NCBI RefSeq assembly: GCF_021390535.1
Contig: NZ_JAJUXG010000009.1
Span: 1-64,000 of the forward strand
Reading direction: 5' to 3'
Length of the DNA stretch: 64,000 nucleotides
Origin: Dyadobacter sp. CY312
GTDB taxonomy: Bacteria > Bacteroidota > Bacteroidia > Cytophagales > Spirosomataceae
In this document: positions 62,252-64,000 of the stretch, piece after piece
Position numbering within the stretch: the first letter of the stretch is position 1
How the letters are laid out: every line of letters starts with the position of its first letter
Notes under the pieces: model-generated
What the model saw: only the letters and a program-made list of their open reading frames with translations
Told to the model about the DNA's origin: nothing
The model's database searches: none
Position numbers and translations under genes: made by a program

Positions 62252-62566
62252 ATCTGCAGGCAAGCGACCGCACCGCTGTATATCCAACTGATCTACAATC
62301 ACAAGCCTGTTTATTTTAAAAGCTCATACTTCGATCAGCTAGGCAATCCAAAATATGCAATTCAAAGCATTCTTGGTCAGCATCCTCCCGTTATCAGTCA
62401 GGTGATCGGTTTGGAAGAAGAACTTTTAGAATATCTAAGCAAAAACCAAACCGGTATCGTCGACATTGACGCATTGAAGGCAGATTACTATCTACTAAGC
62501 CGAGATCTTCTATTTTACTTGGAAGAGGGCTTTCAGCGGTTTATGACTACTTTCCTTCATGATGAG
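62252..62566 (+). pseudogene. Unrecognised fragment, possibly integrase N-terminal region
   Basis: From about 62252 the plus strand reads ATAPLYIQLIYNHKPVYFKS, SSYFDQLGNPKYAIQSILGQ and VDIDALKADYYLLSRDLLFY, a coherent mixed beta/alpha sequence. The first part resembles arm-binding domains at the start of Bacteroidota tyrosine recombinases, but this is weak. Both ends are cut: left by unrelated sequence, right exactly at the 180-bp repeat. An in-frame ATG lies at 62159, but the first ~30 residues do not look like part of the protein. Confidence 0.4.
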
Positions 62567-62745
62567 TGGAGAATTCGAATGACTTGACCACTAGATTCCG
62601 TGGCAGATTGACCACCAACCCATTCTTCTATTTCATGAGTTACACAACTACCAGCCAGTCATTTATACCGGTCAATTCAATCCGAAACGACATGATCTTA
62701 ATTCCCGATTTAAGGTTGTCAACGGCTCCGTATTCTCCAGTCAGC
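62567..62745 (+). repeat. 180-bp direct repeat, right copy
   Basis: Same orientation as 4078-4257 with about nine of ten bases equal. It begins TGGAGAATTCG right after the fragment at 62252-62566 and ends near CCAGTC. Because both copies are similar and direct, recombination between them could delete the intervening ~58 kb. Confidence 0.7.
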
Positions 62746-62796
62746 ATTAACAAAAAAAAACGTTCCACGTTAATTCAGCATCTAACATGTTGTAGA

Positions 62797-62943
62797 ATGA
62801 AGTTATTTATCAAAAAGCTATCTTTCAAAAAGGAACCGTTGGGTCTTGGTATGCCTTTTCAAGACAAAATTTTATGGACTTTTTTCTACTTTAAACTACA
62901 CACCGGAAGCATTCACACCAAACTTCTTTTTGAAAGCGGTTGA
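62797..62943 (+). CDS. Small hypothetical protein or gene remnant
   Basis: A 48-residue reading starts MKLFIKKLSFKKEPLGLGMP and ends TKLLFESG, right after the repeat and just before a good terminator hairpin. Its basic, aromatic make-up is gene-like, but I know no family; it may be the tail of a longer gene lost at the repeat. Confidence 0.3.
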   Translation: MKLFIKKLSFKKEPLGLGMPFQDKILWTFFYFKLHTGSIHTKLLFESG

Positions 62944-62963
62944 AAAATGAAATAGATTTCCAA

Positions 62964-63005
62964 AAACGCCCTCTGAATACACTTCCGAAGGGCGTTTGCT
63001 TTTTT
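62964..63005 (+). terminator. Rho-independent terminator
   Basis: AAACGCCCT (62964-62972) and AGGGCGTTT (62989-62997) form a perfect nine-base stem, followed by GC and a run of six T. It would end transcription of the small gene on its left. Confidence 0.8.
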
Positions 63006-63398
63006 GAGAAATAAGAAAAAAATGCCATTCCCAGTCTGCAGCTTTGAATCCAGTTTTCGGACTATGGTATTAAAGACTTTGGAAAGGTCTCTCTTCAATA
63101 AGGTAATGTTACGTTCTGTGATCTTCACAAATTGAGTTATTGGCCCATGTATGAATCCGGGAAGCTGAAAAGTTTTTCAGCCTAAACCTTTTCAGGAGGG
63201 GTTACTTGCACCGAATTTTCCAATACCAATGTATTTGCTAGCTGGAAAAGCCTATGTTATCTCATTAACCAAGCAAAAATTTATGAAAAAGAATACCCTA
63301 CTGATTATAACATCAGTTGTTCTTGATCTCAATCAAGTTAACAAACGAGTACCACCTTCTAATTTTGCCACCAAATTAATTTAACCAAAATTACAATT
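63006..63398. other. Intergenic stretch before the VOC gene
   Basis: No supported gene. A minus-strand reading (63128 to 62913) begins MKITERNITLLKRDLSKVFN but then runs through the terminator hairpin, so at most its first part is a remnant. The region 63130-63398 is AT-rich and holds the promoter of the VOC gene presumably, but no clear motif was seen. Confidence 0.4.
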
Positions 63399-63767
63399 AT
63401 GAAACATACAGCCAAATCGATCCGGTCTTTCCTGGGAGCCAGGAACTTTGAACTGTCCAGAAGCTTTTATCAGGATTTGGGATTTCAGGAAAATGTGCTC
63501 TCTGAAGATCTTACTGTATTTAAGTTTGGCCAGTTGGCATTTTATCTCCAGCGTGCTTACGTAAAAGAGTGGATTGACAATACGATGATTTTTTTAGAAG
63601 TAGAAAATGTGGAGCGTTACCACCAGGAATTATCAGCAATGCAACTGAGCAGGAAATATGACGGAGTAAAATTATCTGGGATCCGAATTGAAGATTGGGG
63701 AAAAGAGTGTTTTTTACATGATCCGTCCGGAATCCTTTGGCACATTGGTGAATTTCACACAAAGTGA
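63399..63767 (+). CDS. VOC-superfamily (glyoxalase/bleomycin-resistance-like) protein
   Basis: 122 residues, typical one-chain VOC length. Two beta-alpha-beta-beta-beta units can be traced: SIRSFLGARNFELSRSFYQD with LGFQENVLSEDLTVFKFGQL, and TMIFLEVENVERYHQELSAM with ECFLHDPSGILWHIGEF. Metal-type ligands (a glutamate near the end, HIGEF) suggest possible enzyme activity, but the family also includes binding proteins. It is a stand-alone gene outside the glycan island. Confidence 0.85.
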   Translation: MKHTAKSIRSFLGARNFELSRSFYQDLGFQENVLSEDLTVFKFGQLAFYLQRAYVKEWIDNTMIFLEVENVERYHQELSAMQLSRKYDGVKLSGIRIEDWGKECFLHDPSGILWHIGEFHTK

Positions 63768-63837
63768 GTTGAAACATCATTCAGGTTTCAGACAAATCGC
63801 ATATACTTACAAAGATTTAGTAAGCCCATGCGAGCCA

Positions 63838-64000
63838 ATGTTAAAAACTGACCTTGATAAAACCGGTAGATTTTCCCAGTCTGATTTCGACAGACTAACG
63901 AAATATCTAGTACCAAGACAATTGAAAAAAAATGAAATACTGCTTGACCAGGGTCAGATCTGCCGGGCTGTTTATTTTATTTCATCGGGATCTGCGTACC
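63838..64000 (+). CDS. Crp/Fnr-family regulator, N-terminal part (truncated by window end)
   Basis: The reading starts MLKTDLDKTGRFSQSDFDRL and continues LVPRQLKKNEILLDQGQICR with AVYFISSGSAY, the first strands of a cyclic-nucleotide-binding domain of the Crp/Fnr type common in Bacteroidota. The preceding ATG at 63828 leads to an immediate stop, so 63838 is the start. The gene runs off the window. Confidence 0.8.
   Translation, partial: MLKTDLDKTGRFSQSDFDRLTKYLVPRQLKKNEILLDQGQICRAVYFISSGSAY

Noticed and set aside
62038-62253. 71-codon minus-strand frame at the right edge
   Set aside because: It has no family features and partly mirrors a plus-strand reading; no support from context.
1-64000. 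CRISPR arrays, tRNA or rRNA genes
   Set aside because: No regularly spaced repeats, cloverleaf sequences or rRNA segments were seen on reading the window.

Overview
The window looks like a chromosomal segment of a plant-glycan-degrading member of the Bacteroidota, probably Cytophagales (a Dyadobacter- or Spirosoma-like organism; this is inference). The grounds are two SusC/SusD pairs, long tandem runs of exported glycoside hydrolases, weak ribosome binding sites, AT-rich promoters and families typical of this phylum (DUF1593, DUF5703, DUF3826, DUF6298, GH127, GH140). No tRNA, rRNA or CRISPR array was seen.

Left edge (1-4.5 kb) is a graveyard: the N-terminal part of a mobilization relaxase joined directly to the back half of a TonB-dependent receptor, a RhuM/Fic-type gene, two broken ATGA-coupled genes of unknown function, a 180-bp repeat that recurs near the right edge (62.57 kb, same orientation, about 58 kb away), and a decayed PadR-type regulator.

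4.6-14.4 kb is a leftward operon read as DeoR regulator, fucose/arabinose-isomerase-family protein, split transketolase (TPP-binding half then pyrimidine-binding half), an exported DUF1593 nucleoside-hydrolase-like protein, and a ribose-type ABC importer (binding protein, DUF2291 protein, ATPase, permease). 14.6-19.2 kb is a rightward set of three exported proteins typical of 3-keto-glycoside metabolism (DUF1080 proteins and a propeller fused to an azurin-like cupredoxin).

20.5-38.7 kb is polysaccharide utilization locus 1, transcribed leftward from SusC: SusC, SusD, a strong hairpin, GH140 apiosidase-like, a beta-propeller protein, GH78 rhamnosidase, GH127 arabinofuranosidase, GH29 fucosidase, a second propeller protein and a large GH67/GH20-like enzyme. 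Divergent from SusC lies the wreck of a RuBisCO-like protein gene. 39.4-42.5 kb holds an FGGY kinase closely related to glycerol kinase but altered at two glycerol-contact positions, coupled to a DUF5060/DUF5605 hydrolase. 42.6-61.6 kb is locus 2: SusC, SusD, PL1 pectate lyase, a beta-helix/DUF6298 giant, GH63-like, sialidase-like, exported sugar isomerase, DUF3826, DUF5703 and GH95.

The genes fit one story: an apiose-containing pectic glycan (rhamnogalacturonan-II-like) is bound by the SusCD pairs, trimmed by GH140, GH78, GH127, GH29, GH95 and PL1, and released D-apiose is imported by the ABC system, isomerised, phosphorylated by the FGGY kinase and split by the two-part transketolase. An identical 19-base motif upstream of the DeoR gene and the locus-1 SusC gene, with similar purine-rich tracts before the kinase and the locus-2 SusC, suggests that the DeoR protein controls the whole set. 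Right edge (62-64 kb): fragments, the second repeat copy, a terminator, a VOC-family protein and the start of a Crp/Fnr-family regulator.
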